Assembly (NCBI GenBank): GCA_017561825.1 | Contig: JAFZBK010000061.1 | Coordinates: forward strand, 93,243 to 157,242 | Length of the DNA stretch: 64,000 nt | From: Prevotella sp. | GTDB taxonomy: Bacteria; Bacteroidota; Bacteroidia; Bacteroidales; Bacteroidaceae | Direction of reading: 5' to 3' | Shown: piece after piece, positions 53,420-62,591 of the stretch | Position numbering within the stretch: position 1 is the first letter of the stretch | Layout of the letters: every line of letters begins with the position of its first letter | Made by a program: the position numbers and the translations under genes | Notes under the pieces: generated by a model | What the model was told of the DNA's origin: nothing | Seen by the model: only the letters and a program-made list of their open reading frames with translations | The model's database searches: none

Positions 53420-54459
53420 TTATTCTCTGGACGCAGCTGACGCACGACTGCACCAGCACGCCACATCTCCTGGTTACGCATAGCCTCCAACTCCTTCTCC
53501 AGTCCTTCACGATAGTCGGGCTTGGAATTGGAATCAATACTGATCTGAGCCTCATGACCGCTCTTCACACTCTCGTAGAGTTGCTGCATCACCGGTTTGA
53601 TGGCATCATGGAATCTTGGAGCCCAGTCGAGCGCACCACGCTGAGCGGTGGTAGAGCAGTTGGCATACATCCAGTCCATACCCTTGGCACCGAACAACGG
53701 ACCTAAGCTTTGTGTCAGCTCCTCAACGGTCTCGTTGAAAGCCTCTGAAGGTGAGTGTCCGTTCTCACGGAGCACCTCATACTGTGCCAGCAGCAGACCC
53801 TGGATAGCGCCCATCAAAGAACCGCGCTCACCTGTCAGGTCGGAAGTAGCCTCACGCTCGAAGGTTGTCTTGAACAGATATCCGGCACCAATACCGATAC
53901 CGAAGGCGAGTGTTTTCTCCTCAGCCTTACCAGAAGCATCCTGATAAACAGCATACGAGCAGTTCAAGCCACGTCCCTCGCAGAACATCGTGCGGAGAGA
54001 AGTACCAGAGCCCTTGGGAGCAACAAGAATCACATCAATATCTTTGGGAGGAACAACACCTGTGCGGTCGCTCCAGTTAATGGCAAAGCCATGTGAATAA
54101 TACAGTGTCTTACCCGGAGTAAGATACTTCTTGATGGTCGGCCACACCTGGATCTGACCGGCATCAGAAAGCAACATACACAGAATCGTACCCTTCTCTG
54201 CAGCCTCTTCGATAGAGAAGAGCGTCTTGCCCGGTACCCAACCGTCAGCTACAGCCTTCTCGTAGGTATTACCCTGACGCTGTCCAACGATTACGTTGAA
54301 GCCATTGTCGCGCAGGTTACAAGCCTGACCAGGTCCTTGGATACCGTAACCAATCACAGCGATGGTTTCGTTCTTCAATACTTCACGTGCTTTCTCCAAT
54401 GAGAACTCTTTGCTGGTGACAACTGTTTCAATCACGCCACCAAAATTCATTTCTGCCAT
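53416..54459 (-). CDS. ilvC: Ketol-acid reductoisomerase
   Basis: 347 residues. It converts acetolactate to dihydroxyisovalerate with NADPH and magnesium in valine and leucine synthesis. The Rossmann motif IAVIGYGIQGPGQACNLRDNGFNVIVGQRQG (about 33-63) is of the Bacteroidetes type, where other enzymes have GYGSQGHA. Further landmarks are MLLSDAGQI, SHGFAINW, VVPPKDIDVILVAPKGSGTSLR, ETTFEREATSDLTGERGSLMGA and the metal-binding ETVEELTQ. Bacteroidales usually keep ilvC next to the ilvDBN-thioesterase group; here a tlpA-like gene on the other strand lies between them, and ilvC has its own promoter and leader. Confidence 0.97.
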   Translation of the reverse strand: MAEMNFGGVIETVVTSKEFSLEKAREVLKNETIAVIGYGIQGPGQACNLRDNGFNVIVGQRQGNTYEKAVADGWVPGKTLFSIEEAAEKGTILCMLLSDAGQIQVWPTIKKYLTPGKTLYYSHGFAINWSDRTGVVPPKDIDVILVAPKGSGTSLRTMFCEGRGLNCSYAVYQDASGKAEEKTLAFGIGIGAGYLFKTTFEREATSDLTGERGSLMGAIQGLLLAQYEVLRENGHSPSEAFNETVEELTQSLGPLFGAKGMDWMYANCSTTAQRGALDWAPRFHDAIKPVMQQLYESVKSGHEAQISIDSNSKPDYREGLEKELEAMRNQEMWRAGAVVRQLRPENN

Positions 54460-54589
54460 AATAGCTATTGTTTTGAATGTTATACATATCCCTTGCGTAC
54501 CATGCCAGCCCTACCCGAGAGCCGTCGTTTTATCAGTGCGCTCCCACCCTACCAGAGGGTGCGACGAGGGGTTAACTGAATATTGGTTG
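54460..54589 (-). promoter_or_regulatory. Structured leader of ilvC
   Basis: About 130 nt on the minus strand. A hairpin with CACCCT/AGGGTG arms (54545-54561) is enclosed by a CGTCG/CGACG pair (54523-54527 with 54562-54566), with further G/C-rich complementarity outside. It could be an attenuator for branched-chain amino-acid control. No T-box and no clear leader peptide with Ile/Val/Leu codons was seen. Confidence 0.4.
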
Positions 54590-54621
54590 CAAAGGTAGTG
54601 ATTTGTTACCAAACAGCCAAA
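54590..54621 (-). promoter_or_regulatory. Promoter of ilvC
   Basis: TTTG (54618-54621), 20-bp spacer, TACCTTTG (54590-54597) on the minus strand. Confidence 0.7.
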
Positions 54622-54721
54622 CATTCTTTCATTTTTATACGAAATTAACCTCTTTCCCTTACACCTCTGCAAACTTTTGCAAACCTTGCAAATACAATGC
54701 AAACTATTGCGCATGGAAAAA

Positions 54722-54753
54722 TTTGGAACTATGCTTGCTTATCTGTATCTTTG
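54722..54753 (+). promoter_or_regulatory. Distal promoter of the tlpA-like gene
   Basis: TTTG (54722-54725), 20-bp spacer containing TGCTTGCTTATCTG, TATCTTTG (54746-54753). A near copy lies 82 bp downstream. Confidence 0.65.
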
Positions 54754-54754
54754 T

Positions 54755-54835
54755 CTCCGCCGAAGATACTTTCGCTCGACATAACAAAGAAATACAAAAT
54801 TTCTTTTGTTCTGTGCTCGCTTATCCGTATCTTTG
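54755..54835 (+). promoter_or_regulatory. Proximal promoter cassette of the tlpA-like gene
   Basis: TTTG (54805-54808), 19-bp spacer with TGCTCGCTTATCCG, TATCTTTG (54828-54835). The segment starts with TCCGCCGAAGATACTTTCGC, shared with the radA and pheS cassettes. Confidence 0.7.
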
Positions 54836-54865
54836 CACCCAGAAACATCATCAACTATTGTAATT

Positions 54866-55951
54866 ATGAAAAAGTTATTGTTTATGGCTGCCTTCATCGC
54901 AGCATCGCTTTTAGCAAGAGCGCAGGAAGTAAAGTACACCGTTAATGGTATCAGTAAGAACAACGGTTCCACCATCTCGCTGTATGATCGTACGACCATG
55001 CAGCAGTTGGGTACTACCACCGTTGCTGATGGTAAGTTCTCGTTCAACGGTACTGCAGAGAAAAATGCCCTCATGGCCGTCGGAGATACAAACATGGGCT
55101 GGATGACGCTCTTCTTTAACGACGGAACGCCCGTCATTGTCAATATCAATGACAGCACCTTGAAGGGTTCACCCGTCAACGAGCGCCTGGTGGCATACGA
55201 TGTAGCAGCCAATGCGCCCATCGGCAATCTTCAGCAAAAGATCGAAAACATGTCTGATGAGGAGCGTGACAAGAAACAATCTGAGATAACTGGCGCATTG
55301 ATAATAGCCTTCGCAAAGATGAGTGAGCAGATAGAGAAGATCTTCAAAGAGGAGAAGGACAACATGATTCCCGCTGCTTTCATCACTGAGTATCAGCAGC
55401 TTTTCGGACAGGCAAAGCTTGACAGCATATTGAATACGAAACCTGTATGGGCCAGTCACCCCTCCGTACAACGCCAGGTGGCTCAGTGGGCATACCAGAA
55501 GGAACAGGAGGAGAAGAAGAACGCCTATATCGGTCAGCAGTTCACTGATCTGGAAGAGGAAGATGTGGATGGCAACATGCACAAGTTGAGCGAGTATGTT
55601 GGTAAGGGCAAGTGGGTGCTCGTTGATTTCTGGGCTTCATGGTGCGGTCCTTGCAAGGCTGAGATGCCCAACGTGGTAGAGGCATACAATAAGTACCATG
55701 CCAAAGGCTTTGACATTGTTGGTCTGTCATTCGATAACAAGAAGGAGCCGTGGGTGAAGGCTATCACCGACTGGAATATGCCTTGGATTCACTTGTCAGA
55801 CGTGAAAGGATGGAAGACGGTGGCCTCAGAGGTGTATGGAGTGAACTCCATTCCCGACAACCTGCTGATCGACCCACAGGGTAAGATCGTGGCCAGAGGA
55901 TTGCGTGCTGCTACCCTCCATGCCAAGCTGAAAGAAGTATTCGGAGAATAA
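54866..55951 (+). CDS. TlpA-like thioredoxin-fold lipoprotein-type/periplasmic disulfide reductase with DUF4369
   Basis: 361 residues from ATG 54866. Signal peptide 1-19 (MKKLLFMAAFIAASLLARA). An N-terminal DUF4369-like beta domain (about 22-115) and a helical linker (120-215, rich in Glu/Lys) precede a C-terminal thioredoxin domain (about 220-361) with the active site WASWCGPCKAEMP near 256-268 and the cis-proline loop NSIPDNLLIDPQG. Such proteins reduce disulfides in the periplasm, for example in cytochrome maturation or stress. There is no lipobox cysteine, so it is probably soluble. It is inserted, on the opposite strand, between ilvC and the rest of the ilv group. Confidence 0.9.
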   Translation: MKKLLFMAAFIAASLLARAQEVKYTVNGISKNNGSTISLYDRTTMQQLGTTTVADGKFSFNGTAEKNALMAVGDTNMGWMTLFFNDGTPVIVNINDSTLKGSPVNERLVAYDVAANAPIGNLQQKIENMSDEERDKKQSEITGALIIAFAKMSEQIEKIFKEEKDNMIPAAFITEYQQLFGQAKLDSILNTKPVWASHPSVQRQVAQWAYQKEQEEKKNAYIGQQFTDLEEEDVDGNMHKLSEYVGKGKWVLVDFWASWCGPCKAEMPNVVEAYNKYHAKGFDIVGLSFDNKKEPWVKAITDWNMPWIHLSDVKGWKTVASEVYGVNSIPDNLLIDPQGKIVARGLRAATLHAKLKEVFGE

Positions 55952-55955
55952 AGAG

Positions 55956-56708
55956 CTATCTCGCAACAAATACCACTCTACTGCGACAGGTCTCCACCTC
56001 ACCATCCTTGCAGATGCGGACGCAGTACTCATTCTCGCCCGTCTGCTCACGGTAGAAACTTAGCTTGTCACCCTGATGAGCCTCAGCAACATAGGCTATC
56101 TCAAACCGACGGATGCTGTGCTTTTGATACCAGTCGAGATCCCATAGATCAAGAACGTGCTCGATATATTTGACGGAATTGATATGACCGTTGATATCCA
56201 CGTCGTTGTAATAGGTCTCGATGGTTCTCACAAGCACAGCATCGTCGTTCATCTTCACACGACCGCCCTTGTCGATGGGGCACTCCTTGTCTTTCACAAT
56301 CCAGTTCTGGATGGCCCCGTGATCAATGGAGAAAAGATCTGTGGGCTGACGACTCTCTGCATCGATCATCGCCCAGATGCTACGACCGTAGCCATACACC
56401 TTCCCGTCTTCACCAACTACCCGGAAATTCCTACTGGTAAAGAAGCGCATGGCATTCTCTATCCATGTCTCCACCTTGAACCGGGTGTACATCGGCGGCA
56501 TCTCTTCCATCTCAATGGCCAAGCGCGACAGTACCCATGCCCTGTTTACTCCCAACAAGTACTTCATGCCGAAGCCACGGTCGTTGGAATGGAAATCTGC
56601 GGCATTCAGCATGTGATTGCCGAGATGTCCCATGAAAAGTCGCTGACTGAAATCACAATGAAACGGCTCCGTGAGAAAGTCATACCGTCCTACTCTATCT
56701 AACATCAT
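55956..56708 (-). CDS. Acyl-[acyl-carrier-protein] thioesterase
   Basis: 250 residues with the double hot-dog fold of bacterial FatA/FatB-like thioesterases. Residues 1-125 form the first hot-dog (YDFLTEPFHCDFSQRLFMGHLGNHMLNAADFHSNDRGFG) and the second carries the catalytic Asn/His/Glu region YNDVDINGHINSVKYIEHVLD. It releases fatty acids from ACP. In Bacteroidales it commonly sits inside the ilv operon; here it is the last gene of ilvD-ilvB-ilvN, 21 bp after ilvN. The link may be the supply of branched-chain acids, which is an inference. Confidence 0.9.
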   Translation of the reverse strand: MMLDRVGRYDFLTEPFHCDFSQRLFMGHLGNHMLNAADFHSNDRGFGMKYLLGVNRAWVLSRLAIEMEEMPPMYTRFKVETWIENAMRFFTSRNFRVVGEDGKVYGYGRSIWAMIDAESRQPTDLFSIDHGAIQNWIVKDKECPIDKGGRVKMNDDAVLVRTIETYYNDVDINGHINSVKYIEHVLDLWDLDWYQKHSIRRFEIAYVAEAHQGDKLSFYREQTGENEYCVRICKDGEVETCRSRVVFVAR

Positions 56709-56729
56709 CAGATTCTTTTTGTGAACAAA

Positions 56730-57275
56730 CTACGCCTTCCGTTTAGCCTCCTGCTGCTCCAGGAAGTCGGTTACCTGCTCCACCGTACTACGGGTAACAG
56801 CTACTCGACCGCTACGGGTATATTGGAGTACGCAATGGTATTTGTCAAGGTCATAGAAGAGATTGGTGATATCCTCTGTCATACCACCCAGCATCACAGT
56901 GACATACGTGGGGTTCACTTCCATCACATTACCATCTGCACGTCGGATGATACGAGAGATCTCGGGGTTCTCCAACACAATCGGTGTAGAAAGCTTATAG
57001 AGACCCACCTCGCGGATGAACAACTGGTCATCCGTATAATAGCTTGCTTTCACCACATCGATCTTTTTCTCGATCTGCTTGGTGATCTTGATGATCTGAT
57101 CCTCATCGCTATAAGCGGTGATGGTGTACTTATGCACACCAGGGATACTAGAAGCCGACACGTTCAGACTCTCGATGTTCACCTGACGACGGGTGAACAC
57201 GGCGGTAATCTGGTTCAGGATACCCGCAATATTCTCGGAATATACTAATAAGGTATATAGTGTTTTCTCTTCCAT
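56730..57275 (-). CDS. ilvN: Acetolactate synthase small (regulatory) subunit
   Basis: 181 residues. An N-terminal ACT domain (YTLLVYSENIAGILNQITAVFTRRQVNIESLNVSASSIPGVHKYTI, about 7-52) would bind valine for feedback inhibition, and a second ferredoxin-like domain follows (YVTVMLGGMTEDITNLFYDL). Length is as in IlvH/IlvN. It lies 33 bp after ilvB; that whole gap is a heptamer tract. Naming as ilvN or ilvH is a matter of convention. Confidence 0.95.
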   Translation of the reverse strand: MEEKTLYTLLVYSENIAGILNQITAVFTRRQVNIESLNVSASSIPGVHKYTITAYSDEDQIIKITKQIEKKIDVVKASYYTDDQLFIREVGLYKLSTPIVLENPEISRIIRRADGNVMEVNPTYVTVMLGGMTEDITNLFYDLDKYHCVLQYTRSGRVAVTRSTVEQVTDFLEQQEAKRKA

Positions 57276-57310
57276 AATTATGAATTATGCATTAAGAATT
57301 ATGCATTATT
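57276..57310. repeat. Heptamer tract filling the ilvB-ilvN gap
   Basis: Five units AATTATG, AATTATG, CATTAAG, AATTATG, CATTATT. It starts at the base next to the ilvN start codon and runs into the ilvB stop (57309-57311). Confidence 0.8.
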
Positions 57311-59018
57311 ATATCTCCAATTGCATCTCATCAACGCTCTTTCCCGGCGGTGTCATCGGCAGGATGTCATCATCCTCGAGGATGGCACATTCCAGAATGA
57401 ACGGTCCTTTGGTACTGAGCATCTTCTCTATAGCAGACTTCAAATCCTTACGGTCAACCACGGCCATGTAAGGAATGCCATAGCCTTTGGCAATCAGTTC
57501 GTAGCAAGGATTCATCATTCGGGTAAACGACTTCCGTTTCTGCCAGAACATATCCTGCCATTGGCGCACATTACCCAAGTAGTTGTTATTCATCACAACA
57601 ATCTTCACCGGTGCCTGCTGCTCCATGATGGTACCCAGTTCCTGGATATTCATCTGGAAACCACCGTCACCCGAGAAGCAAATCACAGTACGGTTAGGTG
57701 CGCCAAAGGTGGCTCCTACAGCAGCAGGAACACCAAAGCCCATCGTGCCCAATCCGCCACTGGTCACTATTGAACGTTTCTGAAGATAATGAGAATAGCG
57801 GGTAGCGAACAGCTGGTTCTGTCCTACATCGGTCACGGTGATATTCTCACCCTTTGTAGCCTCAGCCACCGCATTCACCACCTCACCCATCAACAACGGT
57901 CCTTCGGTGGGATGGATAGCCGGCTCAATGACCTTCTTCTGCTCTTTCTCCTCCAGTGATTTGAAAGAATCAATCCATTCCTTATGATCCCCCTTGTTGA
58001 TCAAGGCAGTGATGGCAGGCAACGACTCCTTACAATCAGCAATCACGGCCACAGTGGTCTTCACATTCTTGTCAATCTCACTCTTATCAATATCCAGATG
58101 AATCACCTTTGCCTGCTTGGCATAGGTGGCAAGGTTACCTGTCACACGGTCGGAGAAGCGCATGCCAATGGCGATGAGCACATCACACTCCTGCTCCTTG
58201 ATGTTCGGAGCGTAGTTTCCGTGCATACCCAACATACCCACGTTAAGCGGATGAGTGCTGGGTAAGGCAGAAAGACCGAGCATGGTACGACCAGCGGGGA
58301 TATCGGCTTTCTCCAGGAATGCTTTCAGTTCCTCCTGAGCATGTCCCAGTTCTACACCCTGTCCTACCAGCGCAAACGGCTTCTTGGCATGGTTGATTAG
58401 GTCGGCAGCCTCTCTCACCGCTTCCATATTCACTTCAGGATAAGCCACATAACTACGCACGAAGTCAGCCTTCTGCGGCTCGAATTCAACCGTCTCCACC
58501 TGTGCATTACGCGGCAAGTCGAGCACCACAGGACCCGGTCGTCCGCTCTTGGCGATATAGAAAGCACGACTCACTGCCCATGCGATATCCTCTGCATGAC
58601 GGATCTGATAGCTCCATTTGGAGATTGGCTGGGCAACACCTACGAGGTCAACCTCTTGGAAAGCATCTGTACCCAAGACGCCAATGCCCACCTGACCGGC
58701 AATCACAACAATCGGAGTGGAATCCATCATCGCATCAGCGATACCTGTCAACGTATTCGTTGCACCAGGTCCGCTGGTAACGATGCACACACCCACCTCG
58801 CCGCTTACCCTTGCGAAACCTTCTGCAGCATGGGTTGCAGCCTGCTCATGACGAACCAGGATATGGTCGAATGCTTTCTTCTCGCCTCGGGTATAATCAT
58901 ACAAGGCATCATATACAGGCATGATACTTCCGCCTGGATAGCCGAAGATGGTTTTCACGCCTTCTGTCTTCAGCGCCAGCATCAATGCTTCTGATCCTGT
59001 GATCTTTTCTTTTGCCAT
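57309..59018 (-). CDS. ilvB: Acetolactate synthase large (catalytic) subunit
   Basis: 569 residues. It is a TPP- and FAD-dependent enzyme forming acetolactate or acetohydroxybutyrate. The catalytic glutamate lies in VRHEQAATHAAEGFARVSG (near 53). Other landmarks are TSGPGATNTLTGIADAMMDSTPIVVIAGQV, the FAD region GMRFSDRVTGNLATYAKQAKVIHLDID, and the TPP motif GDGGFQMNIQELGTIMEQQAPVKIVVMNNNYLGNVRQWQ. It follows ilvD by 6 bp in the operon. Confidence 0.97.
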   Translation of the reverse strand: MAKEKITGSEALMLALKTEGVKTIFGYPGGSIMPVYDALYDYTRGEKKAFDHILVRHEQAATHAAEGFARVSGEVGVCIVTSGPGATNTLTGIADAMMDSTPIVVIAGQVGIGVLGTDAFQEVDLVGVAQPISKWSYQIRHAEDIAWAVSRAFYIAKSGRPGPVVLDLPRNAQVETVEFEPQKADFVRSYVAYPEVNMEAVREAADLINHAKKPFALVGQGVELGHAQEELKAFLEKADIPAGRTMLGLSALPSTHPLNVGMLGMHGNYAPNIKEQECDVLIAIGMRFSDRVTGNLATYAKQAKVIHLDIDKSEIDKNVKTTVAVIADCKESLPAITALINKGDHKEWIDSFKSLEEKEQKKVIEPAIHPTEGPLLMGEVVNAVAEATKGENITVTDVGQNQLFATRYSHYLQKRSIVTSGGLGTMGFGVPAAVGATFGAPNRTVICFSGDGGFQMNIQELGTIMEQQAPVKIVVMNNNYLGNVRQWQDMFWQKRKSFTRMMNPCYELIAKGYGIPYMAVVDRKDLKSAIEKMLSTKGPFILECAILEDDDILPMTPPGKSVDEMQLEI

Positions 59019-59024
59019 AGTTTC

Positions 59025-60809
59025 TTATTCTATTATTCTAATACCACCCTTGTCAGCGCTGGATACGCTTTGGGCGTATGCACGAAGTGCCTTTGATACC
59101 ACACGGTTTCGCTTTAGCGGCTGTTGCGGACGAGTGGCTAGTTCCTCATCAGAGAGTTTCACATTGATGGAACGACTGGGGATGTCTATCACGATAATGT
59201 CGCCATCCTTGATCTTACCGATATTGCCACCATTGGCAGCCTCGGGCGAGATATGTCCGATGCTCAAACCAGATGTACCGCCAGAGAAACGACCGTCGGT
59301 AATCAGTGCACACTCCTTACCCATGTGCATACTCTTGATATATGATGTGGGATACAACATCTCCTGCATACCTGGTCCACCCTTCGGTCCTTCGTGGGTG
59401 ATGACCACGCAATCACCCTTCTTCACCTTCCCACCAAGAATGCCCTCGCAGGCATCTTCCTGGGAGTCGAAGCAGACGGCTGGACCTTCAAAGTGCCACA
59501 GGCTCTCATCCACACCAGCAGTCTTCACCACACAACCATCCTGCGCAATATTACCAAAGAGCACGGCCAATCCGCCATCCTTTGTATAAGCATGTTCCAA
59601 ATCACGGATGCAACCGTTGGTACGGTCGGTATCGAGTGATTCGTAGCGTTCGCTCTGCGAGCCCATCTTCGTGGAGAAGCGGTTGGCGGGGGCGCTGTAA
59701 TATATTTCGGGATTTCCGGAAATATCATATTGGGCCATGGCCTCAGCAAGTGTCATACCATCCACACGCTTGGCGGAGCCATCAATCAAACCGCCCTTGT
59801 TGAGCTCGTTGAGGATGCCGAGGATACCACCAGCACGATTACATTCCTGCACACTGTATTTCTGTGTATTGGGCGCAAGCTTGCAGAGACAAGGCACCTT
59901 ACGACTAAGTGCATCAATGTCCTTCATGGTGAAATCGGTTCCTGCCTCCTGGGCAACAGCCAGCAGGTGAAGAACCGTATTGGTTGAACCACCCATGGCG
60001 ATATCAAGTGACATGGCATTCATCAACGCCTTGCGAGTTGCAATGCTACGAGGCAATACACTCTCGTCGCCATCCTCATAATAAGCGAAAGCATTCTTGA
60101 CAATCTGTCGGGCAGCAGCCTTGAACAGTTCCACACGGTTGGTGTGGGTTGCTAAGATTGTTCCGTTACCAGGCAATGACAGACCGATGGCCTCTGTGAG
60201 TGAGTTCATCGAGTTTGCGGTAAACATACCCGAGCAACTTCCGCAGCCCGGACAAGCACAGCCCTCAATCTCACGCATCTCCTCATCAGTAACAGAAGGA
60301 TCAGCCCCTTTCACCATGGCTGTGATCAGGTCGGCATTCTCTCCGCGCCAACGGCCCGCTTCCATCGGACCGCCGCTACAGAATACGGCAGGGATGTTCA
60401 GTCGCATGGCAGCCATGAGCATACCTGGTGTCACCTTGTCGCAGTTCGAGATGCAGATCATGGCATCAGCCTTATGGGCATTCACCATATATTCTACTGA
60501 GTCGGCAATGATGTCACGTGAAGGCAATGAATAAAGCATACCGTCATGTCCCATGGCGATACCATCATCGATGGCGATGGTATTGAACTCAGCCGCATAA
60601 CAGCCCATCTTCTCAATCTCTTCCCGTACAATCTGTCCGATCTCATGCAAATGCGTATGTCCTGGCACAAACTGGGTGAATGAGTTGACAATGGCAATAA
60701 TGGGTTTGCCAAACTGTTCCTGTTTCATGCCTGTAGCCACCCAAAGGGCGCGGGCACCTGCCATTCTTCTGCCTTCCGTGCATACTGCACTTCTCAACTG
60801 ATGCTTCAT
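59025..60809 (-). CDS. ilvD: Dihydroxy-acid dehydratase
   Basis: 594 residues. An Fe-S dehydratase of the third step in valine and isoleucine synthesis. Cluster cysteines are seen in [12 protein letters not shown] and [73 protein letters not shown] and [15 protein letters not shown] complete the match. The segment [18 protein letters not shown] (near 370) contains a TTTCCGGAAAT repeat-like stretch and may be a variable loop. It is the first gene of the ilvD-ilvB-ilvN-thioesterase unit. Confidence 0.97.
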   Translation of the reverse strand: MKHQLRSAVCTEGRRMAGARALWVATGMKQEQFGKPIIAIVNSFTQFVPGHTHLHEIGQIVREEIEKMGCYAAEFNTIAIDDGIAMGHDGMLYSLPSRDIIADSVEYMVNAHKADAMICISNCDKVTPGMLMAAMRLNIPAVFCSGGPMEAGRWRGENADLITAMVKGADPSVTDEEMREIEGCACPGCGSCSGMFTANSMNSLTEAIGLSLPGNGTILATHTNRVELFKAAARQIVKNAFAYYEDGDESVLPRSIATRKALMNAMSLDIAMGGSTNTVLHLLAVAQEAGTDFTMKDIDALSRKVPCLCKLAPNTQKYSVQECNRAGGILGILNELNKGGLIDGSAKRVDGMTLAEAMAQYDISGNPEIYYSAPANRFSTKMGSQSERYESLDTDRTNGCIRDLEHAYTKDGGLAVLFGNIAQDGCVVKTAGVDESLWHFEGPAVCFDSQEDACEGILGGKVKKGDCVVITHEGPKGGPGMQEMLYPTSYIKSMHMGKECALITDGRFSGGTSGLSIGHISPEAANGGNIGKIKDGDIIVIDIPSRSINVKLSDEELATRPQQPLKRNRVVSKALRAYAQSVSSADKGGIRIIE

Positions 60810-60860
60810 ATCGTTAGTTCTTAGCTTTCTCTTTATACCTTAATCATATAGAATAGGTTG

Positions 60861-60891
60861 CAAATTTACGCAGAAAAAGCCATATAGCCAA
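60861..60891 (-). promoter_or_regulatory. Promoter of the ilvD operon
   Basis: TTGG (60888-60891), 19-bp spacer, TAAATTTG (60861-60868) on the minus strand; a leader of about 45 nt. Confidence 0.6.
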
Positions 60892-60939
60892 CATTTTTGC
60901 AGTTTTATTTTAAGAATCCGATTATTTGTCGCTTTTATC

Positions 60940-60971
60940 TTTGGTATTCTGCTCGCTTATCCGTACCTTTG
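60940..60971 (+). promoter_or_regulatory. Promoter of cobUTSC
   Basis: TTTG (60940-60943), 20-bp spacer containing TGCTCGCTTATCCG, TACCTTTG (60964-60971). The cobU ATG follows after four bases, so there is no room for a cobalamin riboswitch between this promoter and cobU. Confidence 0.7.
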
Positions 60972-60975
60972 TCGC

Positions 60976-61503
60976 ATGAGAAAGATCATACTGATTACAG
61001 GCGGACAACGCTCCGGAAAGAGTATCACGGCAGAGAAGATGGCACTGGAGATGAGTGACCATCCCGTCTATCTGGCTACGGCACATATCTGGGATGATGA
61101 GTTCCGGCAGCGGGTAGTCAGACATCAGGAACGTCGTGGTGCCCAATGGGAGAATATCGAAGAGGAGAAATGGCTGAGCAAGCACGATGTAACCGGTCGT
61201 GTGGTGGTCATCGACTGTATCACCCTCTGGTGCACCAATTTCTTCTTCGACCGCACGGCCAACGAATGGGAACAGCCTTCAGTAGAGGGCGCGTTGACTG
61301 CACTGCAAGCAGAGTTCGATAAGTTCACGCAACAGGATGCCACCTTCATCTTTGTTACCAATGAGATTGGTAGCGGTGGCGTGAGCGATAATGCCGTGCA
61401 GCGCAGGTTTACGGATCTGGAAGGATGGATGAATCAGTATGTTGCCAGCAAAGCCGATGAAGTGATTCTGATGGTGAGTGGCATAGCAGTGAAGATTAAA
61501 TAG
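60976..61503 (+). CDS. cobU: Adenosylcobinamide kinase / adenosylcobinamide-phosphate guanylyltransferase
   Basis: 175 residues, normal for CobU/CobP. It phosphorylates adenosylcobinamide and attaches GMP. P-loop ITGGQRSGKSITAEK (7-21), YLATAHIWDDEFRQRVVRHQERRG with the histidine that carries GMP, VVIDCITLWCTNFFFD and FVTNEIGSGGVSDNAVQRRFTDLEGWMNQ are all family signatures. First gene of cobU-cobT-cobS-cobC. A heptamer tract starts on the last base of its stop codon. Confidence 0.96.
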   Translation: MRKIILITGGQRSGKSITAEKMALEMSDHPVYLATAHIWDDEFRQRVVRHQERRGAQWENIEEEKWLSKHDVTGRVVVIDCITLWCTNFFFDRTANEWEQPSVEGALTALQAEFDKFTQQDATFIFVTNEIGSGGVSDNAVQRRFTDLEGWMNQYVASKADEVILMVSGIAVKIK

Positions 61504-61530
61504 AGGTGAGAGGTGAGAAATTAGAGGTGA
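61503..61530. repeat. Heptamer tract at the cobU-cobT junction
   Basis: GAGGTGA, GAGGTGA, GAAATTA, GAGGTGA. The repeat supplies both candidate GTG start codons of cobT (61506 and 61527) and a GAGG-like ribosome-binding sequence. Confidence 0.8.
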
Positions 61531-62591
61531 GAGCATTTAAGATAGAGAAACCCGATGAAACGATTCGGGCAGCGATACAAGCAAAGATCGATAATCTGAA
61601 CAAGCCGAAAGGGTCGTTGGGCAGATTAGAAACGTTAGCCATGCAGATATGCATGGTTCAGCAAACGCTTACTCCAAAGCTCCACCATCCCTGTCATCTG
61701 CTATTAGGGGGCGATCATGGTATTGAGCGCGAAGGTGTGAGCGTATCGCCCCGGGATGTCACCTGGCAACAGATGATCAACTTCACCCATGGCGGAGGAG
61801 GTGTGAACATGTTCTGCAGGCAACACGGTTTCAAACTCCGTATCGTTGATATGGGTGTGGATCATGACCTGAGTGGTGTTCCCGGCATCCTCAATCGTAA
61901 GATTGCCAGAGGAACGAAGAACTTCCTCCATGAACCAGCGATGAGTGAAGCGGAGTTCAACCAAGCCATCGATACGGGTGCTGAACTGGTGGATGATTGT
62001 TATGCGGAAGGTTGTAACATCCTCTGTATCGGTGAGATGGGCATTGCGAACACCTCACCCAGCAGTATCTGGATGCACCTCTTCGGACAGATTCCCTTGG
62101 ATGAATGTATCGGAGCAGGAGCCGGTCTTGATGCCCCAGGCATCCGTCATAAGAAAGATGTTTTACATGCTGCCGTAGAAAACTTTTTATCTTGGAGAGA
62201 GAACAGTTCTCACTCCACACTCCACATTCCACATTCCACACTTTGCTACTTCGGCGGTTTCGAGATGGTGGCAGCCATTGGTGCCATGCTTCGTGCCGCA
62301 GAGCGGAAGATGCTGGTGATGATTGACGGCTTCATCATGACCGCCTGTGCCTTGGCTGCAATGCAGTTATACCCACAGTCGCTCGACTACATGATCTTCG
62401 GTCATTGCGGTGATGAGAGCGGTCATCAAAGAATGCTGGAACTGCTGCACGCCGAGCCGCTGTTGCATCTGGGTATGCGATTAGGTGAAGGAACGGGAGC
62501 GCTCTGCTCCTACCCCATCATCGTAAGTGCCGTGAACATGATGAATGAGATGAACAATTTCGAGAACGCAAATATTACAAAATACTTCTAA
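61527..62591 (+). CDS. cobT: Nicotinate-nucleotide-dimethylbenzimidazole phosphoribosyltransferase
   Basis: 354 residues from GTG 61527; GTG 61506 in the same frame would add seven repeat-coded residues. It makes alpha-ribazole phosphate for the lower ligand of B12. FKIEKPDETIRAAIQAKIDNLNKPKGSLGRLE opens the family core; HLLLGGDHGIEREGVSVSP, NIGEMGIANT-type CIGEMGIANTSPSS, FGGFEMVAAIGAMLRAAE, LDGFIMT-type IDGFIMTACALAA and the catalytic glutamate region VNMMNEMNNF follow. Residues about 225-240 (ENSSHSTLHIPHSTL) are coded by a heptamer tract in a helix-connecting loop. Confidence 0.95.
   Translation: MRAFKIEKPDETIRAAIQAKIDNLNKPKGSLGRLETLAMQICMVQQTLTPKLHHPCHLLLGGDHGIEREGVSVSPRDVTWQQMINFTHGGGGVNMFCRQHGFKLRIVDMGVDHDLSGVPGILNRKIARGTKNFLHEPAMSEAEFNQAIDTGAELVDDCYAEGCNILCIGEMGIANTSPSSIWMHLFGQIPLDECIGAGAGLDAPGIRHKKDVLHAAVENFLSWRENSSHSTLHIPHSTLCYFGGFEMVAAIGAMLRAAERKMLVMIDGFIMTACALAAMQLYPQSLDYMIFGHCGDESGHQRMLELLHAEPLLHLGMRLGEGTGALCSYPIIVSAVNMMNEMNNFENANITKYF
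62211..62238. repeat. Heptamer tract inside cobT
   Basis: Four 7-bp units CACTCCA, CACTCCA, CATTCCA, CATTCCA, translated as HSTLHIPHS. It lies between the conserved AAVENFL helix and YFGGFEMV. Confidence 0.8.
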
